DNA from: Halegenticoccus soli
Lineage (GTDB): Archaea > Halobacteriota > Halobacteria > Halobacteriales > Haloferacaceae
Length of the DNA stretch: 64,000 bases
Assembly: GCF_002844195.1 (NCBI RefSeq)
Contig: NZ_PEND01000001.1
Span: 806,001-870,000, forward strand
Reading direction: 5' to 3'
This document shows positions 1 through 8,770 of this stretch, one piece after another (the stretch's first letter is position 1; every line of letters begins with the position of its first letter). Below the pieces are notes generated by a model that was not told the origin of the DNA, ran no database searches, and worked only from the letters and a program-made list of their open reading frames with translations. Both the position numbers and the translations under genes were made by a program.

Positions 1-1303
1 CGTCCGCGCGCGCCGGTCGATTTGGCCGCTCGGAGAGGTCGACGCTCGCCGCGATCTCCTTTCGGTGCCCGAGAAGCCCTTTCGGCCGGGTTTGTACGAA
101 GTAGACGAGCACGACCCCCGCGAGAACGAAGCGGAGGGACGCGAGGTTCCCGAGCGCGTACGCGAGAAGCGGTGTGACGTCGAGCGAGGCGAGCGGTTCG
201 ACGGCGGCGACGAAGGTGTCCGGTGCGTCGCCCAGCGGGATCTGCTGTGCGACGAGCCGCCGGACGAACGTCGGCCCTTCGAACAGGAGTCCGACGAAGA
301 GCGCGCCGCCGATCACGCTGCCAGTGTTGGACCCCGAGCCGCCGATGATGAGCGCGATGAAGATGTAGAACGTCAAGATCGGGAGGAAGTTGTTCGGGCT
401 GACGTACGACTGGCTGCCCTGCCAGAGGATGCCGCCGAGGCCCATGAGCGCACAGCCGAGCATGAACGTCTTGATCTTGAACCGACCGGTGTCCTTTCCG
501 AGCGAGCGCGCGACGAGTTCGTCCTCGCGGATCGCCTTCAACACCCGGCCGAACGGCGAGTTGCCGACGCGGGACAGGAGCCGGTAGAACAGCCAGACGA
601 AGACGACGAGCACCAGCGTGTACGTCCAGTCGACGACGGTGGTGTGCTGGACGCCCGCCGCGCCGAAGAGACCGAACGCGGCCTCGCCGAGGGCGGTCGG
701 CGGCGACGCCGGGCTGCGGGCGTCGCTGTAGAACAGCGCGTTGATCGGATTCGTCGGCAGCGCCAGCCCCTGTGATCCGCCGGTGCCGAGGTCGACGCCG
801 GCGATCGAGAACGTCCGGAGGCTCGTGGAGTTGTACACGATCCGAATGATCTCCGACAGCGCCAGGGTGACGATCGCGAGGTAGTCCGCCTTCAACCGGA
901 GCGCGGGCAGCGCGGCGAGCGCGCCGACGAGCGCGGCGGCGAGCATCCCGCCGACGATTCCCACGGGGAGTGGCAGGCCGAGGCCGGGGAGCCCGCCGGT
1001 TCCGGGGTCCGTCGGCGCGGTGAGCATCGCCATCGTGTAGACGCCGACCGCCATGAAGCCGGCGACGCCGATGTTGAAGAGCCCCGCGTACCCCCACTGG
1101 AGGTTGAGCGCGAGCGCGAGGAGCGCGTAGACGGCCGCGAAGAAGGTGATCCGCTGGAGGGTGCTCGCCAGCCCGTTGGCGTCCAGTCCGAGGAGCACTC
1201 CGAGCAGCCCGAATCCGGCGTACAGCGCGAGGAACACGGCGAGGATCAGCGCGCCGTCGCCGCCGGGCAGGCGGGCCGAGAGTCGGTCGGCGCTCACGCC
1301 CAT
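1..1303 (-). CDS. livM: Branched-chain amino acid ABC transporter permease LivM (3' end beyond window)
   Basis: Inner permease of a LIV-type ABC importer in the cytoplasmic membrane. The frame stays open from the ATG at 1303 to the left edge, about 434 codons, so the C-terminus is missing here. It is very hydrophobic with many membrane segments and carries the family landmarks LQWGYAGLFNIGVAGF near the N-terminus, LRLKADYLAIVTLALSEI in the middle and QTRPKGLLGHR near the end. A strong Shine-Dalgarno (GGGGAGGTGA) sits six bases before the ATG. It lies 46 bases after livH on the same strand, so the two should form one operon and a heterodimeric channel. The ATPases and binding protein are probably outside the window. 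Confidence 0.93.
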   Translation of the reverse strand, partial: MGVSADRLSARLPGGDGALILAVFLALYAGFGLLGVLLGLDANGLASTLQRITFFAAVYALLALALNLQWGYAGLFNIGVAGFMAVGVYTMAMLTAPTDPGTGGLPGLGLPLPVGIVGGMLAAALVGALAALPALRLKADYLAIVTLALSEIIRIVYNSTSLRTFSIAGVDLGTGGSQGLALPTNPINALFYSDARSPASPPTALGEAAFGLFGAAGVQHTTVVDWTYTLVLVVFVWLFYRLLSRVGNSPFGRVLKAIREDELVARSLGKDTGRFKIKTFMLGCALMGLGGILWQGSQSYVSPNNFLPILTFYIFIALIIGGSGSNTGSVIGGALFVGLLFEGPTFVRRLVAQQIPLGDAPDTFVAAVEPLASLDVTPLLAYALGNLASLRFVLAGVVLVYFVQTRPKGLLGHRKEIAASVDLSERPNRPARAD

Positions 1304-1349
1304 CCGCCGTCACCTCCCCTCGCGCGGGCGTTCCGGGCGTGGATCGGGA

Positions 1350-2453
1350 TCACGCCGTCGTCACCCCGCTGAACAGCCCCGACGGTCTCGTGAGGAGGAT
1401 GAGTATCATCACGGCGAAGGCCGCCGCGTGCGTGAAGTCGGAGGGGATCCAGATCAGCGACAGCGTGCTGGCGATCCCGATGGTGAGCCCGCCGAGCATC
1501 GCGCCGTAGATCGAGCCGATCCCGCCGAGGATGACCGCCGCGAAGATCAAAAGGAGCAGCGTCCACCCGTAGTCGAACGAGATCGTTCCGGTCTCGAGCA
1601 CGACGAGGTACCCGGCCGCGCCCGTCAGTCCCCCGCCGATGATCCACGTCGCCCGGACGACCCGCTCGGTCGGAATGCCGGTCACGCGGGCGAGGTCGGG
1701 GTTGTCGGCCATGGCGCGCATCGCCTTGCCGAGTTTCGTCCGCCGGAGCAGCAGGTGTACCCCGCCCATCATCGCGAGCGCGGCGGCGACCAGCGCCAGT
1801 TCGTGGGCGTTGAAGATGAGGTCGATCACCGGCACCGTGTACGTCGGCAGCGTGCCGCCGGTGATCCCCGTCCGGCTCGTTCCGAAGACGAACGCCAGCA
1901 GGTATCGGAGCGCGAGCGCGACGCCGATGCTGGCAATCAGAAGCGAGATGGCTCCCTGGCCGCGCATGGGACGGTAGACGAGCCGGTCGAGCGCGAGCGC
2001 GAGCGCGACGCCGAACGCGACCGCGACGGCGAATCCGACGAGAACCGCCAGCGGCGTCGAAAAGACGCTCGCGCCGACGGTTCCGGCGTCGGCACCGCCG
2101 CTGACCCCCAGGAGAAACAGGTCGCCCGCGCTCACCGTTCCGGCTCCGGCGACGAGGTACGTCGCCACCCACCCGGCGAACGCGCCCGCAGTGAGATACT
2201 CCCCGTGAGCGAAGTTGGCGAAGTTCAAAATGCTGTACGTCATCGAGAGCCCGACGCCGGCGAGACCGATCACCAGTCCGATGACGATCCCGTCCTTGAG
2301 GAAGATCGAGAGCGTCAGGACGGTCACCGTCCCGTTCGCGAGCTTCGAGAGGAGATCGGCGACCAGCGCGACGCCGACCGTCAGGAGGACGAGTTCGAGC
2401 GGCCGTTCGACGAAGACCCGCTTGCCGCGAGAGTACGTGTCTGCCATTCCCAT
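1350..2453 (-). CDS. livH: Branched-chain amino acid ABC transporter permease LivH
   Basis: Partner permease of LivM (367 aa). Family landmarks are GLAGVGLSMTYSILNFANFAHGEYLTAGAF near residue 70, LDRLVYRPMRGQGAISLLIASIG in the middle, and the cytoplasmic coupling stretch NPDLARVTGIPTERV. The ATG at 2453 is preferred because GGAG lies about nine bases upstream; a GTG three codons earlier would overlap that site. No ATPase or solute-binding gene is near, so the substrate is inferred from the family only. The 277 bases upstream hold no gene and presumably the operon promoter. Confidence 0.93.
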   Translation of the reverse strand: MGMADTYSRGKRVFVERPLELVLLTVGVALVADLLSKLANGTVTVLTLSIFLKDGIVIGLVIGLAGVGLSMTYSILNFANFAHGEYLTAGAFAGWVATYLVAGAGTVSAGDLFLLGVSGGADAGTVGASVFSTPLAVLVGFAVAVAFGVALALALDRLVYRPMRGQGAISLLIASIGVALALRYLLAFVFGTSRTGITGGTLPTYTVPVIDLIFNAHELALVAAALAMMGGVHLLLRRTKLGKAMRAMADNPDLARVTGIPTERVVRATWIIGGGLTGAAGYLVVLETGTISFDYGWTLLLLIFAAVILGGIGSIYGAMLGGLTIGIASTLSLIWIPSDFTHAAAFAVMILILLTRPSGLFSGVTTA

Positions 2454-2730
2454 TGGTACCACTCCTCAGGGAATGAGGGGGTTCGTAGGGCAAATACCTT
2501 CGCCCCGAAACGTCGCGTTACGCCGTCCGTCGGCGCGCTTCGGACGACGCGGGCGGTTCACGCGGGAAGGGTTCGTCGAGGGGTCAGCGGCGTCGACCCA
2601 GACGACTCCGCAGGAGGGGGTGCGTCCGCGGGACCGCCTGTCGGATTCGAATCGCGTAGATAGCTTCCGTGAACGCGGCGGTCGAGACTCTCCGCGACGG
2701 CGTCCGCGATGCCGCGCGTCCCGACCCGGC

Positions 2731-3024
2731 TCAGGCGGGGACTTCGTTCTGCAGATACTGCTCTTCCCACTCGCGGCGCTCGCGCAACGCCTCACGCCCC
2801 TTCTCGGAGATCGTGTAGTAGTTCGTGCGGCGGTCGATCTGGCCCTTGTCCACGTACCCTTCCTTGACTAACACGTCGAGATTCGGGTACAGGCGGCCGT
2901 GGTTGATCTCTTCGTTCAGGTTCTCTTCGAGATCCGTCTTAACGTCCTGTCCCGAGGGGCGTTCGTGACCGGCGATGACGATCAGCAGGTCGCGCTGGAA
3001 GCCGCTGAGGTTGAAGAGATTCAT
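2731..3024 (-). CDS. PadR-family winged-helix transcriptional regulator
   Basis: A 97-residue PadR-type regulator, close to the usual length of the short haloarchaeal members. The winged helix spans most of the protein: helices around FQRDLLIVIAGHERPSG, the recognition region INHGRLYPNLDVLVKEGYV at about residues 40-60, and the wing DRRTNYYTISEKGREAL. A short charged tail follows where the dimerisation helix would be. It sits alone, upstream of the liv operon on the same strand but 277 bases away, so control of livHM is possible but not shown. Confidence 0.9.
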   Translation of the reverse strand: MNLFNLSGFQRDLLIVIAGHERPSGQDVKTDLEENLNEEINHGRLYPNLDVLVKEGYVDKGQIDRRTNYYTISEKGREALRERREWEEQYLQNEVPA

Positions 3025-3266
3025 CGTAGACTGGTCCGGCGGCCAGACACATAGCTATCAGCATCGTACCGCTTTCGAGTCATACGGATACGCGAGACCG
3101 TACCGGTCGCTGACACGCGCGGAGGCGATCGTCGTATCATCCGACGGTGAGTTTTCGGGCGGCCGTCCGTTCGCCGATTCGCCCCCTTTCGGACAACTCG
3201 CTCGCTCTCCCCGGGAACGGGCCGAACCGCTCGGTACCGCTCCGGCGCGAAACCGGCTCGGACGCC

Positions 3267-3599
3267 TCAGAAGTTGTCGCCGTGCGAGGGTGAGATCACG
3301 ACGGTCTCGTCGGGACGCACGCTGACGACGCATCCGAGGTATCGGAACGCGAGGACGCAATCGAACTCGTCGCGTCCGTCGCGCGGTTCGAACAGCGCGT
3401 CGAGCGATTCGAGGTCCAGGTAGTCCGAGAGCGGGTCGTCCTCGCACACCGTCCGCACGTCTTCGCCCGCGATGTCGGCGACCGCCAGGGTGATGGCCGA
3501 GCTGAGCGCGACGTTGTCGGTCGTTTTCGGACGGAGCGTGTACGAGTTCGTCGTCGGGCTGTACTCGATGTCCAGTTCGGGGACCGATCGTTGGTTCAT
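3267..3599 (-). CDS. HalOD1 output-domain protein
   Basis: A 110-residue protein resembling the haloarchaeal output domain HalOD1, a putative signalling output module found alone or attached to receivers. Matching features are the pattern SAITLAVADIAGEDV, an acidic middle DDPLSDYLDLESLDALF, and a C-terminal strand region ending RPDETVVISPS. The internal ATG at 3599 (MNQRSVPEL) is preferred because the 15 residues before it are Arg-rich and not family-like. A bacterio-opsin-type regulator follows downstream on the same strand after the opposite-facing gap. Its molecular function is unknown. Confidence 0.8.
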   Translation of the reverse strand: MNQRSVPELDIEYSPTTNSYTLRPKTTDNVALSSAITLAVADIAGEDVRTVCEDDPLSDYLDLESLDALFEPRDGRDEFDCVLAFRYLGCVVSVRPDETVVISPSHGDNF

Positions 3600-3752
3600 C
3601 GTTCTGAGGTGTCTCGTCGAAGCTACTGCGGGAACCACGCGCAAAGTGGAGGCCGCTCTCTGCGGAGGTCGTCTCCGCTCGCTTCTACCCGCTCGACGCG
3701 TATTACCGGGAAGGTTAGTCGATTAGGCGGTTTAAATAGCGACCCTCGAAGC

Positions 3753-4409
3753 TCACTCGGCGGAATCTTTCGCGAGCGTGTTGGCGACGAGGCTCCGGGT
3801 CGCTCTCCGCATGCGACCGGTCGCTGCGGCGCTCGATATCCCGAGTTCGGCCGCGAGGTCGCTCAGCGAGACGGCCCGCGGTTCGTCGAAGTAGCCGCGC
3901 CGGAACGCCGCGAGGAGCGCTTCGCGCTGCGGTTCGGTCAGCCCGTAGCTCTCCGCCGGATCCGCGTCGAGTTCGGTCGTGATCCTGTCCACGCGGACGT
4001 CGATCTCCTGCTCTCTCAGCTCCGACTGGAACCGCGAGACGTTTCCGTACTCGGGGAAGCGCAGTTCGAATCGCCACGCCTCGTCGTTTCCGACCGCCTC
4101 CACGATCGTCGCGCCGGCCCGCGCGATCGCCCGGACGAACTCGTCGACGCGTCTGTCCCACTTCACGCGGTAGAGGACGCCGTCTTCGAACCGTTCCACG
4201 GCGGTCAGATCCTCGATTTCGGGCTCTTCGCGGGCTTCCCGCTCGAAGGACTCGTAGTCCCCGCAGTTCCAGACGAAGAAAAACGGCATGCGCTCCTTCC
4301 GCGTCGGCACGGTCCGTTCGAGCTCGATCTCCATCTCGGAGTCCCGCTTGAGGGCTCTGCCGAGCGCGAACTCCTCGGCGGGGACCGTGAACTCGGCGAT
4401 GACGCTCAT
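3753..4409 (-). CDS. Bacterio-opsin activator-like HTH-10 regulator
   Basis: Haloarchaeal transcription regulator (218 aa) with an N-terminal sensory-like alpha/beta region (about 1-150) and a C-terminal HTH-10 domain. The HTH starts at LTEPQREALLAAFRRGYFDEPR (about 155) and continues through LSDLAAELGISSAAATGRMRRATRSLV, the DNA-reading helices. This is the architecture of Bat-type regulators without the PAS/GAF sensors of the larger members. It is monocistronic. The target cannot be inferred from the neighbours. Confidence 0.88.
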   Translation of the reverse strand: MSVIAEFTVPAEEFALGRALKRDSEMEIELERTVPTRKERMPFFFVWNCGDYESFEREAREEPEIEDLTAVERFEDGVLYRVKWDRRVDEFVRAIARAGATIVEAVGNDEAWRFELRFPEYGNVSRFQSELREQEIDVRVDRITTELDADPAESYGLTEPQREALLAAFRRGYFDEPRAVSLSDLAAELGISSAAATGRMRRATRSLVANTLAKDSAE

Positions 4410-4642
4410 CGACTACTCGGGGGTTCCACCGGGAGAAAACTCTCACGGCGGTGGTCTCTCCCTCGGATCGCGTCCGCTGACGGATCTTCGGCCGGCGCGC
4501 GGATTCGCTATCCCGACATGTCGTTTATCCGAGGCGGTGTCTCGCCCGGCTCGGCGGAAGTCGCTCTCCTTCGCGAAGGCCGCGTTCAGTCGCGTGAGCG
4601 GCGTCGCTCCTCGGAATCGAACGCCGACGAGAAAGGGGGCAA

Positions 4643-4804
4643 TCAGGCGGAGCTGTCGATGCCGTCGATCAGGATGAACCCGTAATCGCACTCGGTGCAG
4701 CGCCACTTCGTCTTCTCGCCGAGGTGAAGGTTCGTGCTCGCGGCGCGGTAGAACTCCCGCGGACCCCCGCACTCCGGGCAGTCGTGTTCCATTTCGAGGC
4801 TCAT
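4643..4804 (-). CDS. Small zinc-ribbon protein
   Basis: A 53-residue protein with two metal-binding knuckles, CPECGG near residue 9 and CTECDYG near residue 37, the spacing of a single zinc ribbon. Small CPxCG proteins of this type are abundant in haloarchaea and mostly uncharacterised. The ATG at 4804 (MSLEMEHDC) is chosen because upstream codons are not protein-like. It may bind nucleic acid or a protein partner; no function is assigned. Confidence 0.8.
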   Translation of the reverse strand: MSLEMEHDCPECGGPREFYRAASTNLHLGEKTKWRCTECDYGFILIDGIDSSA

Positions 4805-5251
4805 ACCCTTGGCTCGGGAAGGAGGCGTGTTGAAGATGTTGGTTCGCGCCGCGTGCGATTTGAATCGCCCGGGGGTCGGTGCAGACTCCACGCTCATCGG
4901 CGAGACGCCCGAGCAGTGCGGCCACGGCGTCGAAGTCGTCTCTCACGTTCGAACAGTGCGGGGGCGACGGAGCCGGGTGCTCGCCACTTCGCGGCTCGAC
5001 CGCCCCGCGATCGCCGGATTCGCTGCGGCGCTTCAGCGCGTCTCCGAGGCGGGCGGGAGAGACGCGGGGCGACCGCGTCCCGGTTTTCGAGAAAGGGTGC
5101 TCGATGACGCGCGTTCGGGCGGATGAATCCCATTTCGATATACTCAATCGCCCGTTGAGACGAGCTGGAGCCGCCAAAATAGAAGCGGGGCGGTCGGCCG
5201 GTTCGAAGATCAAGAGAAAAGCATTACTTAGTGATCCTCGAATCGTGCGCC
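4805..5251. other. Gene-free divergent intergenic region
   Basis: About 450 bases between two divergent genes. Overlapping frames on both strands are Arg/Ser-rich and look like GC shadows. An AT-rich patch near 5130-5146 and another at 5216-5230 are the likely promoter elements of the downstream antiporter. Confidence 0.6.
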
Positions 5252-6847
5252 ATGGCAACAGAGTTCGGTGCGCTGTCGCTCGTACCGCCGCTGCTCGCGA
5301 TCGCCCTCGCGATCGTGACGAGACGGGCGCTCCTGTCGCTGTTTCTCGGCGTCTGGATCGGCGGCATCATCGCCGTGCAGGGGCTCGGGATCGTACAGAC
5401 GTTCGACTGGATCATCTCGTCGATCACCTCCAGCTTCAACGCGCAGGTCATGGTGTTCATCTTCCTGCTCGGCGCGGGAATCGCGCTGATCTGGCGGATG
5501 GGGGGATCGCTCGCGGTGGCGAAGTGGGCGACCGAGCGGCTCGATTCGCACCGCAAGGTCGGCGTCGCCGCCTGGTTGCTCGGCATGGTCTGGTTCTTCG
5601 ACGACTACGCCAACACGGCGATCGTCGGAAGCTCGATGAAGAACATCGCCGACGAGATGCGGATGTCGCGCGAGAAGTTCGCGTACATCCTCGATTCGAC
5701 GGCCGCGCCGGTCGCCACGTTCGGCATCTCCAGCTGGGTGGCGTACCAGATCAGCATGATCAACACCGGCTACAAGGCGGCGGGGATCGCCGACACCGCA
5801 CCCTCCGCGTTCGTCACGTTCCTCCGGAGCATCCCCTACAACGTGTACTGCCTGCTCGCGGTGCTCATGGTCGGGATCATCGTCATCACGCGCCGGGACT
5901 TCGGCGAGATGCTCGACGCCGAGACGCGGGCGCAGCGGACGGGGAAGGTCACCCGCGACGACGCGAAGCCGCTTCAGAGCATGAAGGAGGAGCTCGGCAC
6001 CGTCGAGGTCGACCGGCCGATGCTCCGGCTGTTCGTCCTCCCGGTCGCGGCGCTGGTGGCCGTCGTCGTCGCCGGCGGCGTCTGGACCGGCTACGCCCCC
6101 GGGCGGGACGCGCTGGCGATGGCCGAGAACGCCGACTTCATCGGCGCGCTCGTCTGGGGCTCGTTCGCGATGGTCGCGACGGGGATCGTGCTCGCCCGCG
6201 CGTACGACATCCTGACGCTGGACGAGGCGATGGACACGGTCGTCGACGGCTTCGGCATGATGTTGAACGCCGTCAGCATCCTCGTGCTCGCGTGGTCCAT
6301 CGGCGCGGTCGCGGAGGCGCTCGGAACCGGGGCGTACGTCACCTCGCTCGCGGAGGGGATCGTCACGCCGACGCTGCTGCCGATCGTCATCCTCTTCGCC
6401 GCCGCGATGGTCTCCTTTTCGATCGGCACCTCCTGGGGGACGATGGCGCTCGTGACGCCCGTCGCGATTCAGATGGCCTGGGAGATCTCCGGGGGATCGG
6501 CCGAGATGCTCGCCGTCGCCTCGGGCGCCGTGTTCAGCGGCGCGATCTTCGGCGACCACTGCTCGCCCATCTCGGACACCACGATCCTCTCGTCGACGTT
6601 CGCCGGCTCCGACCACATCGACCACGTGCGGACGCAGATCTACTACGCGGTCACGGTCATCCTGGTGGCTGCGGTCGTCTACCTGCTCTACGGCGTGACC
6701 GGGCTCCCGCAGCTGGTGCTGCTGCCGGTCGGTCTCGGGCTCCTCGTCGCGACGGTGTACGCCCTCTCCGAGTGGGACGCCCGTCGCAAGGAGCTCTCGC
6801 CGACTTCCGCCTCGGGGCCCGTCGGGGAACGGGCCGGCGACGACTGA
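5252..6847 (+). CDS. nhaC: NhaC-family Na+/H+ antiporter
   Basis: Cytoplasmic-membrane ion antiporter (531 aa, about 12 membrane segments) of the ion-transporter superfamily. It shows LFLGVWIGGII near the N-terminus, the intramembrane WFFDDYANTAIVGSS motif and the hallmark FGDHCSPISDTTILSS at about residues 435-450. NhaC-like proteins exchange Na+ for protons and sometimes an organic substrate, so the substrate is not certain. A GTG lies seven codons upstream (5231); the ATG at 5252 (MATEFGALS) gives the expected family N-terminus. It is transcribed alone, and a small winged-helix gene follows on the same strand. Confidence 0.88.
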   Translation: MATEFGALSLVPPLLAIALAIVTRRALLSLFLGVWIGGIIAVQGLGIVQTFDWIISSITSSFNAQVMVFIFLLGAGIALIWRMGGSLAVAKWATERLDSHRKVGVAAWLLGMVWFFDDYANTAIVGSSMKNIADEMRMSREKFAYILDSTAAPVATFGISSWVAYQISMINTGYKAAGIADTAPSAFVTFLRSIPYNVYCLLAVLMVGIIVITRRDFGEMLDAETRAQRTGKVTRDDAKPLQSMKEELGTVEVDRPMLRLFVLPVAALVAVVVAGGVWTGYAPGRDALAMAENADFIGALVWGSFAMVATGIVLARAYDILTLDEAMDTVVDGFGMMLNAVSILVLAWSIGAVAEALGTGAYVTSLAEGIVTPTLLPIVILFAAAMVSFSIGTSWGTMALVTPVAIQMAWEISGGSAEMLAVASGAVFSGAIFGDHCSPISDTTILSSTFAGSDHIDHVRTQIYYAVTVILVAAVVYLLYGVTGLPQLVLLPVGLGLLVATVYALSEWDARRKELSPTSASGPVGERAGDD

Positions 6848-7076
6848 CGCGATCGCGTCGACCGCCGTCCGCTCGCCACCGCCGGCCGGCCGCGGGCGTT
6901 CCGGGTGCCGATCCCGAACCCGTTCGTGATCGCGGTTATCCGCGCGGACCCCCTCGTTCCGGAGAGATGCGATCCAGGGAGAGCCGGCGTTCGGACCCCC
7001 GGCGCGTGGTGACCTCGTCGACCGTTCCGCTCGCGGGCGAGCGGCCGCGACTGACGATCAGCGGCTCGTTCCAGTC

Positions 7077-7457
7077 GTGACGGCGCTGGACGTCGCTTCG
7101 GACGATGAGACGCCCGCGGTGCAGGCGGTGCTCGACGCCCTCGACGACGCGGACTGCCGGGCGATCGTCCGTCGCCTCGACGGGGCGATGACGGCGCGGG
7201 AACTCTCGGAGGCGTGCGACATCCCGCTGTCGACGGTCTACCGGAAGCTCGATCGGCTGACCGAGGCGTCGCTCGTCGACGAGCGGCTCGACCTCCGCGC
7301 CGACGGTCACCACACGAGGCGGTACCGGCTCGCCTTCGGGCGAGTGCGCTTCGCGCTCGGAGACGACCGCGGGCTGGAGGCGACGATCGCGCGGCCGTCC
7401 GACTCGGCGGACGAACGGCTCGCCCGCCTCTGGTCCGAGGTTCGGACGGGCCGGTGA
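7077..7457 (+). CDS. Winged-helix transcriptional regulator (ArsR-like)
   Basis: A 126-residue single-domain DNA-binding protein with a GTG start. The fold is read from VLDALDDADCRAIVRRLDGAMTARELSEACDIPLSTVYRKLDRLTEASLVDERLDL, a helix-turn-helix with recognition helix STVYRKLDRL, followed by a wing containing ADGHHTRRYRL. Haloarchaeal members of this group are often called ArsR or helix-turn-helix domain proteins. It faces the halocyanin gene across 73 bases (convergent), so control of either neighbour is only a guess. Confidence 0.78.
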   Translation: MTALDVASDDETPAVQAVLDALDDADCRAIVRRLDGAMTARELSEACDIPLSTVYRKLDRLTEASLVDERLDLRADGHHTRRYRLAFGRVRFALGDDRGLEATIARPSDSADERLARLWSEVRTGR

Positions 7458-7530
7458 CCGCGGCCGCGGTGCCGGACGTCGCGCATGCGCAGGGTCGGCT
7501 ACGCGACGACCGCGTACTCGAAGCGTCCGG

Positions 7531-8064
7531 CTACTCGACGACGACCGCGCCCTTCATCCCCATCGTCTCGTGCGGAACGCAGACGTACGTGTACGTTCCG
7601 GCGGCGTCGAACGTATGTTCGAAGGTGTACCCCTTCTCGTCGGTCATCTCGCTCTCGAAGCTCCCGTCCTCGGCGGCGACGTTGTGAGCGCCGCCCTCGC
7701 CGGTCCACTCCCAGACGACCGTCGTTCCCGTCGAAATCTCGACCGCGGGCGGGTCGAACGCGTACCCCCCGCCGTTTCCCTGCGCGCCGACCGTCACGGT
7801 CACGCTGTCCGACCCCGTCTCGTCGACGACGCCCGAGTAGTTGTCGACGCCCTCGAACCAGGCGTCGAGATCGGATCCGCCGCTCGATTCGCCGGCGGTC
7901 GAGTCCGTCGCGGGCTCGCCGGTCGCCCCGTCGGTCCCGGCGTCGTCGGTCGGCGACTGCCCGCCGTCCGATCCGGAACAGCCCGCGAGGAGCGTCCCGC
8001 CGATGGCGACCGCCGCGGTCGTCCGTACGAAGTTCCGCCTGCTGCGTGGGAGTTCGCCTGTCAT
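7531..8064 (-). CDS. Halocyanin-type blue copper lipoprotein
   Basis: Exported small copper protein (177 aa) that carries electrons outside the membrane, plausibly to nitrite reductase NirK. A Tat-type signal (SRRNFVRTT) leads to a lipobox ending LLAGC near residue 29, then an acidic Ser/Thr/Asp linker. The plastocyanin fold is at the C-terminus. Type-1 copper ligands are visible as His in GGAHNV, then Cys, His and Met in YVCVPHETMGM. Location about 700 bases from nirK supports a role in denitrification. Confidence 0.92.
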   Translation of the reverse strand: MTGELPRSRRNFVRTTAAVAIGGTLLAGCSGSDGGQSPTDDAGTDGATGEPATDSTAGESSGGSDLDAWFEGVDNYSGVVDETGSDSVTVTVGAQGNGGGYAFDPPAVEISTGTTVVWEWTGEGGAHNVAAEDGSFESEMTDEKGYTFEHTFDAAGTYTYVCVPHETMGMKGAVVVE

Positions 8065-8461
8065 GGTTCGTCTCCTCTACGGGTTAACGTAGCCGTCGAC
8101 CGGACATGTAGCCGGACGCCAATTCCCGGGCGGTGGGAATCGCCGGAGGTCGTTTCGGCCCCTCGATCGACCTCCAGTCCGCGGAGATCGATCGAACTCC
8201 CGTCCGCGAAGAGAGATCGAAACCGGCGAGGCGGGACGGACGAATCGGAACGGGTGGAACGAGGGGCGACCGTGGGCGGGCGGCGGCCGTCACCGCACAC
8301 CGCCGGACCGTCTCTCACCCCCTGTACGCGTTCTCACGCCGTGAGAAGCGGGACGGAGACTTTATCCATGGCGGTCGAACCTGAATCATACAGCGATCCA
8401 GGGGAGACGCGCGCGCTCGCCGCGGAACAGTCAGCGGATCGAAGAGGCGAATTCCGGAGCC
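8065..8461. other. Gene-free divergent intergenic region
   Basis: About 400 bases between the halocyanin gene and the broken small gene. No convincing frame was found. A TATA-like ctttatcc at about 8360 followed by an ATG opens a frame with no family-like sequence, so it is not called. Confidence 0.5.
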
Positions 8462-8677
8462 ATGTTAGACGACAACACCGACCGCGAACCGAACGGCGAT
8501 CCCGCGATCGACGGGGAGAACGGGTCCGAAACGGGAATCGCCGTGGCGACCGTCGAATCCGACGACGGCTCCGCGGAGTGTACGTTGTACCCCGCGGACG
8601 CTACCGGCATGGAGCTCATGACGACGTAGATCACGGCGGACGAAGGGTCGTTCGTCGACCTCGAATCCGTCCGGTGA
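8462..8677 (+). pseudogene. Small haloarchaeal protein gene interrupted by an in-frame TAG
   Basis: The ATG at 8462 starts a 55-codon frame ending ...TLYPADATGMELMTT at a TAG (8627-8629). The same frame then continues ITADEGSFVDLESVR to a TGA at 8675-8677. The joined product resembles a family of small haloarchaeal proteins (DUF7511-like, recalled from memory) whose core reads TTW-ITA-EGS. The TAG stands where that family has Trp (TGG), a one-base change. Read-through cannot be excluded, but TAG is an ordinary stop elsewhere in the window, so a nonsense mutation is the simplest reading. Confidence 0.6.
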
Positions 8678-8770
8678 CGCGCGGGTCGAAACGCCGGCCG
8701 AAGGAGGGGACCACTCGCACACCGGCAGGAGGTGGAGGATCCGAAAGCCGGGCGAAAGAAGCGCGGCCGA

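Noticed and set aside
65-2663. Long plus-strand frames over livM and livH
   Set aside because: Arg/Asp-rich shadow frames opposite clear membrane proteins, with no family-like sequence. The same applies to most long antisense frames across the window.
4879-7080. A 733-codon frame on the plus strand
   Set aside because: Shadow in another frame of the NhaC gene; low-complexity Arg/Asp/Gly composition.
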